This document shows positions 17,490-25,257 of a DNA stretch of 64,000 nucleotides, piece after piece. Where the stretch lies: positions 496,001 through 560,000 of the forward strand of contig NZ_JANHKP010000001.1 of NCBI RefSeq assembly GCF_024497955.1, written 5' to 3'. How positions within the stretch are numbered: the first letter of the stretch is position 1; the number at the start of each line of letters is the position of its first letter. The position numbers and the translations under genes were made by a program. Source of the DNA: Streptomyces sp. C10-9-1. GTDB taxonomy: Bacteria; Actinomycetota; Actinomycetes; Streptomycetales; Streptomycetaceae. The notes under the pieces are model-generated. The model made no database searches and was not told the origin of the DNA. It saw only the letters and a list, made by a program, of their open reading frames with translations.

Positions 17490-18539
17490 TCAGCGGCGCG
17501 GGGCCCCGGTGGAGCCGCGCACCACCAGCTCCGGCTGGAAGACGAACTCCGTGCGCTGGACCGGGTTCCCCTCGATCTCCTCGGTCAGCGCGCCGACCGC
17601 GGCCGTCGCCATGGCGTGCACCGGCTGCCGCACCGTGGTGAGCGGCGGGTTCGTGAAGGCGATCAGCGGCGAGTCGTCGAAGCCGATCACCGAGACGTCG
17701 CGGGGTACGTCGAGACCCCGTTCGTGCGCCGCCCTGATCGCCCCCAGGGCCATCATGTCGCTGCCGCAGAAGATGCCGGTGCACCCCTGGTCGAGCAGCA
17801 GCCCGGCGGCCGCCTGGCCGCCCTCGACGGAGAACAGCGTGCGCTGGACGAGGCTCCCCGCCTCCTGTTCGCCGACCCCCAGCAGGGACACCAGCGCCTC
17901 GACGAAGCCCTCGGCCTTGCGCTGGGAGGGCACGAAGCGGGTGGGTCCGATGGCCAGGCCGACGCGCTCGTGGCCCAGCTCCACCAGGTGGCGCACGGCC
18001 ATCCACGCCGCGGCCCGGTCGTCGGGCGAGACGACGGGGGCGGGCACGGCCTCGTTGTAGCCGTTGATCAGGACGAACGGCACGCCCTCCTGGGCGAGCT
18101 TGAGGTAGCGGGACGGGTCCGCCGTGGTGTCCGAATGGAGTCCGCAGAGAAAGACGATCCCGGTGACCCCTCGCTGCTCCAGCTGCTCGACGAGTTCGTC
18201 CTCCGTGCAGCCGCCGGGTGACTGGGTGCACAGCACCGGCGTGTAGCCGTGTCCCGCCAGGGCCTGCTCGATGACCTGGGCGAACGCCGGGAAGATCGGG
18301 TTCGTCAGCTCGGGGGTGATGAGGCCGACGAGCCCGGCGCTGCGCTGGCGCAGCCGCACCGGGCGCTCGTATCCGAGCACGTCGAGCGCGGCGAGCACCC
18401 GGTGGCGTGTGGCCGCGGCCACGCCCGCCTTGCCGTTGAGGACCCGGCTGACGGTGGCCTCGCTGACCTGCGCCTGGAGCGCCAGGTCGGCGAGCCTCGG
18501 GGCGAGGACGCTGCCGCCCCGAGGCGGCACCACCGTCAT
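17490..18539 (-). CDS. LacI-family transcriptional regulator, MalR paralogue
   Basis: A 349-aa repressor. The N-terminal HTH (LADLALQAQVSEATVSRVLN) is followed by the hinge (AALDVLGYERP) and a periplasmic-binding-protein-like effector domain (VSVIGFDDSPLIAFTNPPLT). It is strikingly similar throughout to the malR product at 23825, for example GLVGLITPEL.NPIFPA and FVFQPELVVRGST. Compared with that protein it has a 9-12 residue N-terminal extension (MTVVPPRGGSVLAP). It overlaps the upstream alpha-glucosidase gene by ATGA, so it is co-translated with a gene of the pathway it probably controls. A maltodextrin or glucosyl-oligosaccharide effector is likely but not shown. Confidence 0.88.
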   Translation of the reverse strand: MTVVPPRGGSVLAPRLADLALQAQVSEATVSRVLNGKAGVAAATRHRVLAALDVLGYERPVRLRQRSAGLVGLITPELTNPIFPAFAQVIEQALAGHGYTPVLCTQSPGGCTEDELVEQLEQRGVTGIVFLCGLHSDTTADPSRYLKLAQEGVPFVLINGYNEAVPAPVVSPDDRAAAWMAVRHLVELGHERVGLAIGPTRFVPSQRKAEGFVEALVSLLGVGEQEAGSLVQRTLFSVEGGQAAAGLLLDQGCTGIFCGSDMMALGAIRAAHERGLDVPRDVSVIGFDDSPLIAFTNPPLTTVRQPVHAMATAAVGALTEEIEGNPVQRTEFVFQPELVVRGSTGAPRR

Positions 18540-20185
18540 ACGGCCCACCAGACGGTGGTGTCGGCGGGCACCACGGCCTCGCCCCCCTCGACGGCGACGG
18601 TGTCGTTGGCGAGCAGCATCCGCCCGGGGGCGGGGACGCGGACCGGCTCCCCGGTGGTGTTGGCCAGGCACACGAACCCCTCGCGGGCGAAGGCCAGCAC
18701 GCCCTCGGGGGCCTCCAGCCAGGTCACCGCGGAGCCTGCGCCCAGGCCCGGCTGGGCCCGGCGGACGGCCAGGGCGCTGCGGTAGAGCTCCAGGGTGGAG
18801 TGGGGGTCCCCGGTCTGGGCCTCCACGCTCAGGGCACCCCACTGCGCGGGCTGCGGCAGCCAGCTGCCGCCGCTGCCGAAGCCGTAGGAGGTCCCCTCGG
18901 AGGTCCACGGGATCGGGACCCGGCAGCCGTCGCGGTAGCCGTCCTGGCCGCTGGCGCGCCAGAAGGACGGGTCCTGGCGGACCTCGTCGGGCAGGTCGGT
19001 GACGTCCGGGAGGCCGAGTTCCTCGCCCTGGTAGAGGTACAGGGAGCCAGGAAGGGCGAGGGCCAGCAGGGTCGCGGCGCGGGCGCGGCGCAGGCCGAGT
19101 TCGCGGTCGCCCGGCTCGCGGAGCTGGGTGCCGAGGCCGGGCGGGTTGGCGAAGCGGGTGGCGTGGCGGGTCACGTCGTGGTTGGAGAGCACCCAGGTCG
19201 CGGGGGCTCCGACGGGGCGCATCGCGGCGAGGGACTGGTCGATGACGGCGCGCAGTTCGGCCGCGTCCCAGTGGGTGCCCAGGTACTGGAAGTTGAACGC
19301 CTGGTGCATCTCGTCGGGGCGGACGTAGTTGGCGGTGCGCTCCACCGTCGGCGTCCACGCCTCCGCGACCAGGATGCGCTCGTCGCCGTACTCGGACAGC
19401 ACCCGGCGCCAGGAGCGGTAGACCTCGTGGACGCCGTCCTGGTCGAAGAAGGGCATGACGTCGTTGCCGAGCAGCTTCAGCTGGTCGTGCCGCCCGATGT
19501 CGGGGAGCCCGGGGGCCTTGACCAGGCCGTGGGCGACGTCGACCCGGAAGCCGTCGACCCCCATGTCCAGCCAGAAGCGCAGGATGGAGCGGAACTCGTC
19601 GTGGACGGCCGGGTGCTCCCAGTTGAAGTCGGGCTGCTCGGGGGCGAAGAGGTGCAGGTACCACTCGCCGTCCTCGACCCGGGTCCATGCCGGGCCGCCG
19701 AAGATGGACTCCCAGTCGTTCGGGGGCAGTGCGCCGTCGGGTCCCTTGCCGGGGCGGAAGTGGTAGCGCTCCCTGAGCGGGGAGCCGGGGCCCTCGCGCA
19801 GGGCGCGCTGGAACCACTCGTGCTGGTCGGAGGAGTGGTTGGGCACCAGGTCGACGATGATCCTCAGCCCGAGGGCGTGGCCCTCGCGGATGACGGCGTC
19901 GGCGTCCAGGAGACTGCCGAACATGGGGTCGATGGCGCGGTAGTCGGCGACGTCGTATCCGGCGTCGGCCTGGGGGGACGCGTAGAAGGGGCTCAGCCAC
20001 ACGGCGTCGACGCCGAGGTCGCGCAGGTACGGCAGCCGGCTGCGGATGCCCTCCAGATCGCCCATGCCGTCGCCGTTTCCGTCGGCGAAGCTGCGCGGGT
20101 AGACCTGGTAGATCACCGCGTCGCGCCACCAGCCCGTGTCCGTGCCGGAGGTGGGGGCGGCGGGGGCGGCAAGGTGCTGGGTCAT
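18536..20185 (-). CDS. aglA: Intracellular alpha-glucosidase (GH13)
   Basis: A 549-aa exo-acting glucosidase that releases glucose from imported maltose and maltodextrins in the cytoplasm; no signal peptide. It has WWRDAVIYQVYPRSFADGNG near the N terminus, then IVDLVPNHSSDQHEWF, GVDGFRVDVAHGL (nucleophile Asp), ILVAEAW (acid/base Glu) and VLSNHDVTRHATR (third Asp). This is the oligo-1,6/alpha-glucosidase type (QPDFNW motif present). The start at 20185 is favoured over the ATG at 20203 because an AGGGA Shine-Dalgarno sits 8 bp upstream. It follows malG after 130 bp containing a hairpin, as in other Streptomyces mal loci. Confidence 0.9.
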   Translation of the reverse strand: MTQHLAAPAAPTSGTDTGWWRDAVIYQVYPRSFADGNGDGMGDLEGIRSRLPYLRDLGVDAVWLSPFYASPQADAGYDVADYRAIDPMFGSLLDADAVIREGHALGLRIIVDLVPNHSSDQHEWFQRALREGPGSPLRERYHFRPGKGPDGALPPNDWESIFGGPAWTRVEDGEWYLHLFAPEQPDFNWEHPAVHDEFRSILRFWLDMGVDGFRVDVAHGLVKAPGLPDIGRHDQLKLLGNDVMPFFDQDGVHEVYRSWRRVLSEYGDERILVAEAWTPTVERTANYVRPDEMHQAFNFQYLGTHWDAAELRAVIDQSLAAMRPVGAPATWVLSNHDVTRHATRFANPPGLGTQLREPGDRELGLRRARAATLLALALPGSLYLYQGEELGLPDVTDLPDEVRQDPSFWRASGQDGYRDGCRVPIPWTSEGTSYGFGSGGSWLPQPAQWGALSVEAQTGDPHSTLELYRSALAVRRAQPGLGAGSAVTWLEAPEGVLAFAREGFVCLANTTGEPVRVPAPGRMLLANDTVAVEGGEAVVPADTTVWWAV

Positions 20186-20280
20186 GTCATCCCTGGAAGT
20201 CATGGGGTGGGTGCGGCGCCGGCCCGGGTACAGGCCGGGACCGGCGCCGCGGCTTCATAGGCGCGGGAGGTCGTCGTTGC

Positions 20281-20309
20281 GGCGGACGTCCCGGTTCGCG
20301 GGACGTCCG
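20281..20309 (-). terminator. 12-bp hairpin between malG and aglA
   Basis: A perfect inverted repeat (GCGGACGTCCCG, 5-nt loop) 8 bp past the malG stop. It may terminate or attenuate malEFG transcription before aglA. Confidence 0.55.
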
Positions 20310-20317
20310 CTCACGGT

Positions 20318-21169
20318 CTAGCCCTTGACGGCGCCGGCCGACATGCCGGTCACCAGGTGCCGCTGGGCGAAGAGGAACACGATCATCGCCGGGATGGCGA
20401 TGAGCACCGAGGCGGCGGTCATCGGCCCCCACTGGGCGCCGTACTGGTTGACGAACTTCTGGAGGCCGCCCGCGAGAGTCATGTTCTCGTCGCCGACCAT
20501 GAAGGCGGAGGCGTAGGCGACCTCTCCCCAGGCGGTGATGAACGAGTAGAAGGCCGTCACGGCGATGCCCGGCTTGGCGAGCGGCAGGATGAGCCGCCAG
20601 AAGGTGCCGAACGGGGTGAGGCCGTCCACCTGGCCCGACTCGTCGATCTCCAGGGGAATGGTGTCGAAGAAGCCCTTCATCATCCAGGCGCAGAAGGGCA
20701 CGGCGATGGTCAGGTAGGTGATGATCAGGCCGGCCGCGTGGTTGAGCAGGCCGATGGACGACATGATGTTGTAGATCGGCACGATGAGGACGGCGACCGG
20801 GAACATCTGCGTGATCAGCAGCGTCCACATCAGCCCCCGCTTGCCCGGGAAGCGGAAGCGGCTGACGGCGTATCCGGTGGTGGCGGCGATGACCACGCCG
20901 AGGAGCGTGGTCAGGCCCGCGACGACCAGCGAGTTCCCGAACCAGGTGAGGAACGGGGTGTCGCTGAGCAGCCCGGTGTAGTTCTCGAGGGTCGCCTCCT
21001 TGACGAAGTCCGTGGTGGTCGCGTACTTCGCCGGCTTGAGCGAGGTGAGCAGCACCCACACGACGGGGAACACGGCGACCGCGGAGGCCAGCAGCAGGCC
21101 TCCGTGCAGGCCGAGCGAGGCGAGCGGGGTGCGCCGCCCGCGGCGGGGGGTGTCGACTGCGGTGGTCAC
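20318..21169 (-). CDS. malG: Maltose/maltodextrin ABC transporter permease MalG
   Basis: A 283-aa inner-membrane permease with about six transmembrane segments (for example LLLASAVAVFPVVWVLLTSL near the N terminus). The ATPase-coupling EAA loop is IDESGQVDGLTPFGTFWRLI. The GTG start at 21169 overlaps the malF stop (GTGA). It forms the channel with MalF and receives sugar from MalE. No dedicated ATPase gene is nearby; Streptomyces mal importers use the shared MsiK ATPase encoded elsewhere (family knowledge). Confidence 0.92.
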   Translation of the reverse strand: MTTAVDTPRRGRRTPLASLGLHGGLLLASAVAVFPVVWVLLTSLKPAKYATTTDFVKEATLENYTGLLSDTPFLTWFGNSLVVAGLTTLLGVVIAATTGYAVSRFRFPGKRGLMWTLLITQMFPVAVLIVPIYNIMSSIGLLNHAAGLIITYLTIAVPFCAWMMKGFFDTIPLEIDESGQVDGLTPFGTFWRLILPLAKPGIAVTAFYSFITAWGEVAYASAFMVGDENMTLAGGLQKFVNQYGAQWGPMTAASVLIAIPAMIVFLFAQRHLVTGMSAGAVKG

Positions 21170-22176
21170 CAGACTTCTCCCTGCTTGCGAAGGGCCCGCC
21201 GGTAGGCTGCGGCGACGAGCATCAGGAGCACCAGGATCAGCACGCCCCACGTGGAGGACTGGGCGAAGTCCCGCGGGCTGATCTCGAAGGAGAACCGGTA
21301 CGCCTGGGTCACGAGGATCTGCGTCGCCTCGCCGGGGCCGCCCCGGGTGAGGAGGAAGATCACCGGGAACATGTTGAAGGTCCAGATGGTGCTGAGCAGC
21401 ACGACCGTGGTGCTGACCGAGCGGAGACCGGGGAGGGTGATGTTGCGGAACCGCTGCCAGGCGTTGGCCCCGTCCATCTCGGCCGCCTCGTAGAGCTCGC
21501 CGGGGATGGACTGCAGGCCGCCGAGGAGCGCGACCATCATGAACGGGACGCCCAGCCAGACGTTGACGGTGATGACGGCGAGCTTCGCCCAGGTCGGGTC
21601 GTTGAGCCAGGGCACCGCGTCGATGCCGGCGCCGCCGAGGATCTGGTTGAGCAGGCCGCGGCGCTCGTCGTAGAGGAAGCGCCAGGCGAAGACCGAGACG
21701 AACCCGGGCACGGCCCACGGCAGGATGATCATCATCCGGTACAGCGAGCGGCCGGCGATGCGGCGGTTGAGCATGTTCGCCAGGACGAGTCCCAGCACGA
21801 AGGTGACGCCCACACAGCAGACCGTCCACACCACGGTCCAGCCGAGGGTGTCGAAGAACTGGCTGCTGGACAGGGCCGCCGCGTAGTTGTCCAGTCCCAC
21901 GAACTCGTAGGTCGCGGGGATCTCGTTGACGCCGATGGTCCGGGCGACGTTGCGCTCGGTGGCGTCGGTGAGCGACAGGTAGACGCCCCGCAGCAGGGGG
22001 TATCCGATGATCACGGCGATCACGATCGTCACCGGGGCGACCATCGCCCACGCGTACCAGTGCGTGGAGAGGGAGCGGCGGAGCTTCCCCGCGGGCCTGC
22101 CAGCACGGCGGCTCCGGCCGCGGGCGCTCTCGCCCGCGGCCTTCGCCACCGTCTGGCTGCTGGTGTCCACAGCCAT
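21166..22176 (-). CDS. malF: Maltose/maltodextrin ABC transporter permease MalF
   Basis: A 336-aa permease. It has a basic N-terminal tail (ARGRSRRAGRPAGKLRRSLS), then WYAWAMVAPVTIVIAVIIGY as the first membrane span and about five more. The EAA loop is LYEAAEMDGANAWQRFRNIT. It lacks the large periplasmic P2 domain of enterobacterial MalF, as is usual in Gram-positives. It lies 21 bp downstream of malE and is coupled to malG. Confidence 0.92.
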   Translation of the reverse strand: MAVDTSSQTVAKAAGESARGRSRRAGRPAGKLRRSLSTHWYAWAMVAPVTIVIAVIIGYPLLRGVYLSLTDATERNVARTIGVNEIPATYEFVGLDNYAAALSSSQFFDTLGWTVVWTVCCVGVTFVLGLVLANMLNRRIAGRSLYRMMIILPWAVPGFVSVFAWRFLYDERRGLLNQILGGAGIDAVPWLNDPTWAKLAVITVNVWLGVPFMMVALLGGLQSIPGELYEAAEMDGANAWQRFRNITLPGLRSVSTTVVLLSTIWTFNMFPVIFLLTRGGPGEATQILVTQAYRFSFEISPRDFAQSSTWGVLILVLLMLVAAAYRRALRKQGEVW

Positions 22177-22197
22177 CAGCCGGTCAACCTTCCTCGG

Positions 22198-23475
22198 TTA
22201 CTTCCAGTCCTTGAGGAGCTTGCGGTACTCCTCGGCGGTCGCCTTGGCGCCGTTCTCCGGCGTGGTCTGGCCCGTCAGGACCTTGGTGTACTCGGTCTGG
22301 AGCGGGGCGAAGAGGGAGCCGGTCTCGGGGATCCAGGGGCGCTCGACCGCCTTGTCGACGACCGGGCGGAAGAAGCCGACGATCTCGTTGGAGGCGACGC
22401 CGGGCTGGGAGTAGACCGAGTTGCGGGTGGGGAGCAGGCTGAGCTCCTTGGCGACCTTGGCCTGGGTCTCGGCGGAGGTCATGTACTCGGTGAAGGCGTA
22501 GGAGGCCTCCAGGTTCCCGGAGCCCGCGTAGACGGCCAGGTTGTGGCCTCCCTGCGGGGCGCCCTGACCGGCGGAGCCGGCCGGGACGGGGGCGATGCCG
22601 AGGTTGGACCTGTCGGCGAACTCGGCGCCGGCGTAGGTGTCCGTCACGGCCCAGGGGCCGTTGATCATCATGGCGACCTTGCCGTCCTTGAAGGACGCCT
22701 GCATGTTGTCCCAGCCGTTGGTGGCGTCGGTGATCGCGGCCTTGGAGTCCACCAGGTCCTTGACGACCTTCATCGCCTTGACGCCGGCCCCGCCGTCGAC
22801 GGTGACCTGCTTCTTCTCCGCGTCGACCAGGTCGCCGCCCTCGCCGTAGAGGAAGGAGAGGAACCAGTAGGCGTCGTCACCGCGGAGGTAGAGGCCGGTC
22901 TTGCCGGTCTTGTCCTTGATGGCGGCGGCGACGGTCTTCAGCTCGTCGATGGTCGTGGGGACCTCGACGCCGGCCTCCTTGAAGATCTTCTTGTTGTAGA
23001 AGACGCCCATGGAGTCGATGACCTGCGGCACCGCGTAGGTCTTGCCGTCGTACCTGGTGGACGCCGCGGCCTGCGGAAGGAAGTCCTTCTCGTCCTTCAG
23101 CGCGGAGGTGCCGTCGAGCGGGGCGAGGTAGCCCAGGTCGGCGAACTCGGGGGTCCAGGCGACCTCCGAGCGGATCACGTCCGGGGCGCCGGAACCCGCC
23201 TGGGCGGCGTTCTTGAACTTGTTCTGCGCCTCACCGAACGGGACGTTGACGTAGTTGACCTTCACCTCGGGGTGGAGCTTGGTGAAGTCCTCGGCGATCT
23301 TCTTGAAGACCTTGTCCTCGCTGCCGACCGTGGAGGTGTCCCACCAGGTGACGGTGCCGCTGAGCTCGCCGCCCGCGCTCTTGCCGCCGCTCTCGCCGCC
23401 GTTGTCCCCACCGCACGCCGTCGCCGACACGGCCAGTGCCGCGACCAGAGCGGTGGCCGCTATGCCACGCCGCAT
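22198..23475 (-). CDS. malE: Maltose/maltodextrin-binding lipoprotein MalE
   Basis: A 425-aa extracellular solute-binding protein (family 1). The lipoprotein signal MRRGIAATALVAALAVSATA is followed by CGGDNGG, so Cys21 is the lipidation site. The body shows GTVTWWDTSTVGSEDKVFKK, GKVAMMINGPWAVTD and a conserved aromatic-rich binding surface. It is the first gene of malEFG, with operator-like repeats upstream and the malR gene divergent. Confidence 0.93.
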   Translation of the reverse strand: MRRGIAATALVAALAVSATACGGDNGGESGGKSAGGELSGTVTWWDTSTVGSEDKVFKKIAEDFTKLHPEVKVNYVNVPFGEAQNKFKNAAQAGSGAPDVIRSEVAWTPEFADLGYLAPLDGTSALKDEKDFLPQAAASTRYDGKTYAVPQVIDSMGVFYNKKIFKEAGVEVPTTIDELKTVAAAIKDKTGKTGLYLRGDDAYWFLSFLYGEGGDLVDAEKKQVTVDGGAGVKAMKVVKDLVDSKAAITDATNGWDNMQASFKDGKVAMMINGPWAVTDTYAGAEFADRSNLGIAPVPAGSAGQGAPQGGHNLAVYAGSGNLEASYAFTEYMTSAETQAKVAKELSLLPTRNSVYSQPGVASNEIVGFFRPVVDKAVERPWIPETGSLFAPLQTEYTKVLTGQTTPENGAKATAEEYRKLLKDWK

Positions 23476-23593
23476 GTGAACTCCTTCAGTGAAGCCCGGA
23501 AGGGCGGAGGCTCAGACCTGGCCTCCCGCCGACCGCTTCCTCGCGGTGCCGGGTTGCCAGGAACGTAACAGGGCTGAAAACCATCGGAAAGAC

Positions 23594-23733
23594 CTTGCGG
23601 CAACTTTCTGCAAGCCGGGGGGATCGTTACATCCGCGTGTCTGGAGAGTTGCCGTTCACTCGCTTGACACGGCGGCGGAACCAGGGTGCCCGGCCCCGCA
23701 AGACTTCGGCAAGACCTCCGCAAGACTTTGCAG
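23594..23733. promoter_or_regulatory. malE-malR operator region
   Basis: A near-perfect dyad at 23594-23614 (CTTGCGG, 7 bp, CTGCAAG; one mismatch) lies about 120 bp upstream of malE. On the malR side, GCAAGAC occurs three times at exactly 11-bp spacing (23698, 23709, 23720), followed by TTTGCAG at 23727-23733. Helically phased half-sites like these fit cooperative binding by a LacI-family dimer or tetramer. The 350-bp gap holds no gene. Confidence 0.7.
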
Positions 23734-23824
23734 CGCTGTGACGAGCCTCTCGCCGGGTGCGGACGAACGCACCGATCACACACCTGGTGGGCAATTCACC
23801 CACCGCCCGGTACAGTCCCCTTCC

Positions 23825-24850
23825 ATGACCGCGCGGCTCGCCGACATCGCAGCCCAGGCGGGGGTCAGTGAAGCCACAGTCAGCCGCGTGCTCAACGGCA
23901 AGCCCGGCGTGGCCGCGGCCACCCGCGAGTCCGTTCTCGCCGCACTCGACGTGCTCGGCTACGAGCGGCCCGTCCGGCTGCGCCGCAGCAGCGCCGGACT
24001 GGTCGGGCTGATAACCCCCGAGCTGGACAACCCCATCTTCCCCGCGCTCGCGCAGGTCATCGGCCAGGCGCTGACCCGCCAGGGGTACACCCCCGTCCTG
24101 GCGACGCAGACTCCCGGCGGCTCCACCGAGGACGAGCTGACCGAGATGCTGGTCGATCGCGGTGTCGCCGGGATCATCTTCGTCTCCGGACTGCACGCGG
24201 ACACCACCGCCGACACCGGGCGCTACGACCGGCTGCGCGCCCAGGGGGTGCCACACGTCCTCGTCAACGGCTTCTCCCCGGCGGTGCAGGCGCCGTTCGT
24301 CTCCCCCGACGACAGGGCGGCCATGCACCTGGCGGTGGGGCACCTGGCCTCGCTCGGGCACTCCCGGATCGGGCTGGCCGTCGGGCCGCGGCGCTTCGTG
24401 CCGGTGCTGCGGAAGATCGAGGGCTTCGAGCGGGCGATGGCGGAGCACGTCGGGCTGACCGGGGAGGAGGCGCAGGCGCTGGTCCAGCACTCCCTCTACA
24501 CCCTGGAGGGCGGCCAGGCGGCCGCCGCCGCACTCATCGCCCGGGGCTGCACGGCGGTGGTGTGCGCGAGCGACATGATGGCGCTGGGCGCCGTGCGGGC
24601 GGCACGGCAGCAGGGACTGCGGGTTCCGGAGGACGTGTCGGTGGTCGGCTTCGACGACTCGCCGCTCATAGCCTTCACCGATCCCCCGCTGACGACGGTC
24701 CGGCAGCCCGTGCAGGCCATGGGGCAGGCCGCGGTGCGCGCCCTGCTGGAGGAGATAGGGGGCACGCCCGCCCCGCACAGCGAGTTCGTCTTCATGCCGG
24801 AGCTGGTCGTGCGGGGGTCCACGGCTTCGGCCCCCGTGGGCCGGGCCTGA
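23825..24850 (+). CDS. malR: LacI-family maltose regulator MalR
   Basis: A 341-aa repressor of malEFG and probably of the starch-degradation genes. The HTH (LADIAAQAGVSEATVSRVLN) starts at residue 4. The effector domain includes GLVGLITPELDNPIFPAL and VVGFDDSPLIAFTDPPLTTV. It is divergent from malE with shared operator-like repeats between them, the arrangement described for Streptomyces malR. It is a close paralogue of the regulator at 17490. Confidence 0.92.
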   Translation: MTARLADIAAQAGVSEATVSRVLNGKPGVAAATRESVLAALDVLGYERPVRLRRSSAGLVGLITPELDNPIFPALAQVIGQALTRQGYTPVLATQTPGGSTEDELTEMLVDRGVAGIIFVSGLHADTTADTGRYDRLRAQGVPHVLVNGFSPAVQAPFVSPDDRAAMHLAVGHLASLGHSRIGLAVGPRRFVPVLRKIEGFERAMAEHVGLTGEEAQALVQHSLYTLEGGQAAAAALIARGCTAVVCASDMMALGAVRAARQQGLRVPEDVSVVGFDDSPLIAFTDPPLTTVRQPVQAMGQAAVRALLEEIGGTPAPHSEFVFMPELVVRGSTASAPVGRA

Positions 24851-25257
24851 GCGGTCCCCTCCCTCCCCGGCGGGGTGCGTTGCCGCCGCGGCAACGGCCG
24901 CGCGGTCGCCGGTCCCGCCCGGGACCGGAGGCTGCGGTCCGCCGCGATCCTTCCTCTCGGACGGCGGCCGGAGGCCCGAGGGGTCTCCACGGCGGCGTGG
25001 CGGCTCCAGGAACGCATCCCTCCGGGCGGCGCCGGGCAGCGGGCCCGCCCGCGCTCTCCGCGCCCGGGTGTGCCGCCCGGCCCAGCCGGAGAGCGCGGCG
25101 GACAGGGTACGGGCCGGGGGCTGCCGCTCGGATGGATCGGGGCGGACCGGGACGTCCGCCGAGGTCCGGGCCGGAGCCCGTCAGCCGGGCGGCGCGGCCG
25201 GTGCCGGGCGGGAGCGGAGGAACCGCCGGCCGATCCCCTCCCGCCCGGCAAGCCCGG
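24851..25257. other. Gene-free stretch between convergent malR and the DUF5682 gene
   Basis: No reading frame here has convincing protein-like composition. It contains a short dyad at 24879-24895 (GTTGCC...GGCAAC) about 30 bp after malR and a stronger hairpin at 25202-25250, listed separately. Confidence 0.5.
25202..25250 (-). terminator. Hairpin downstream of the MoxR-VWA operon
   Basis: Perfect 13-bp arms TGCCGGGCGGGAG (25202-25214) and its complement (25238-25250) with a 23-nt loop. It begins 8 bp past the stop of the last operon gene. Confidence 0.55.
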
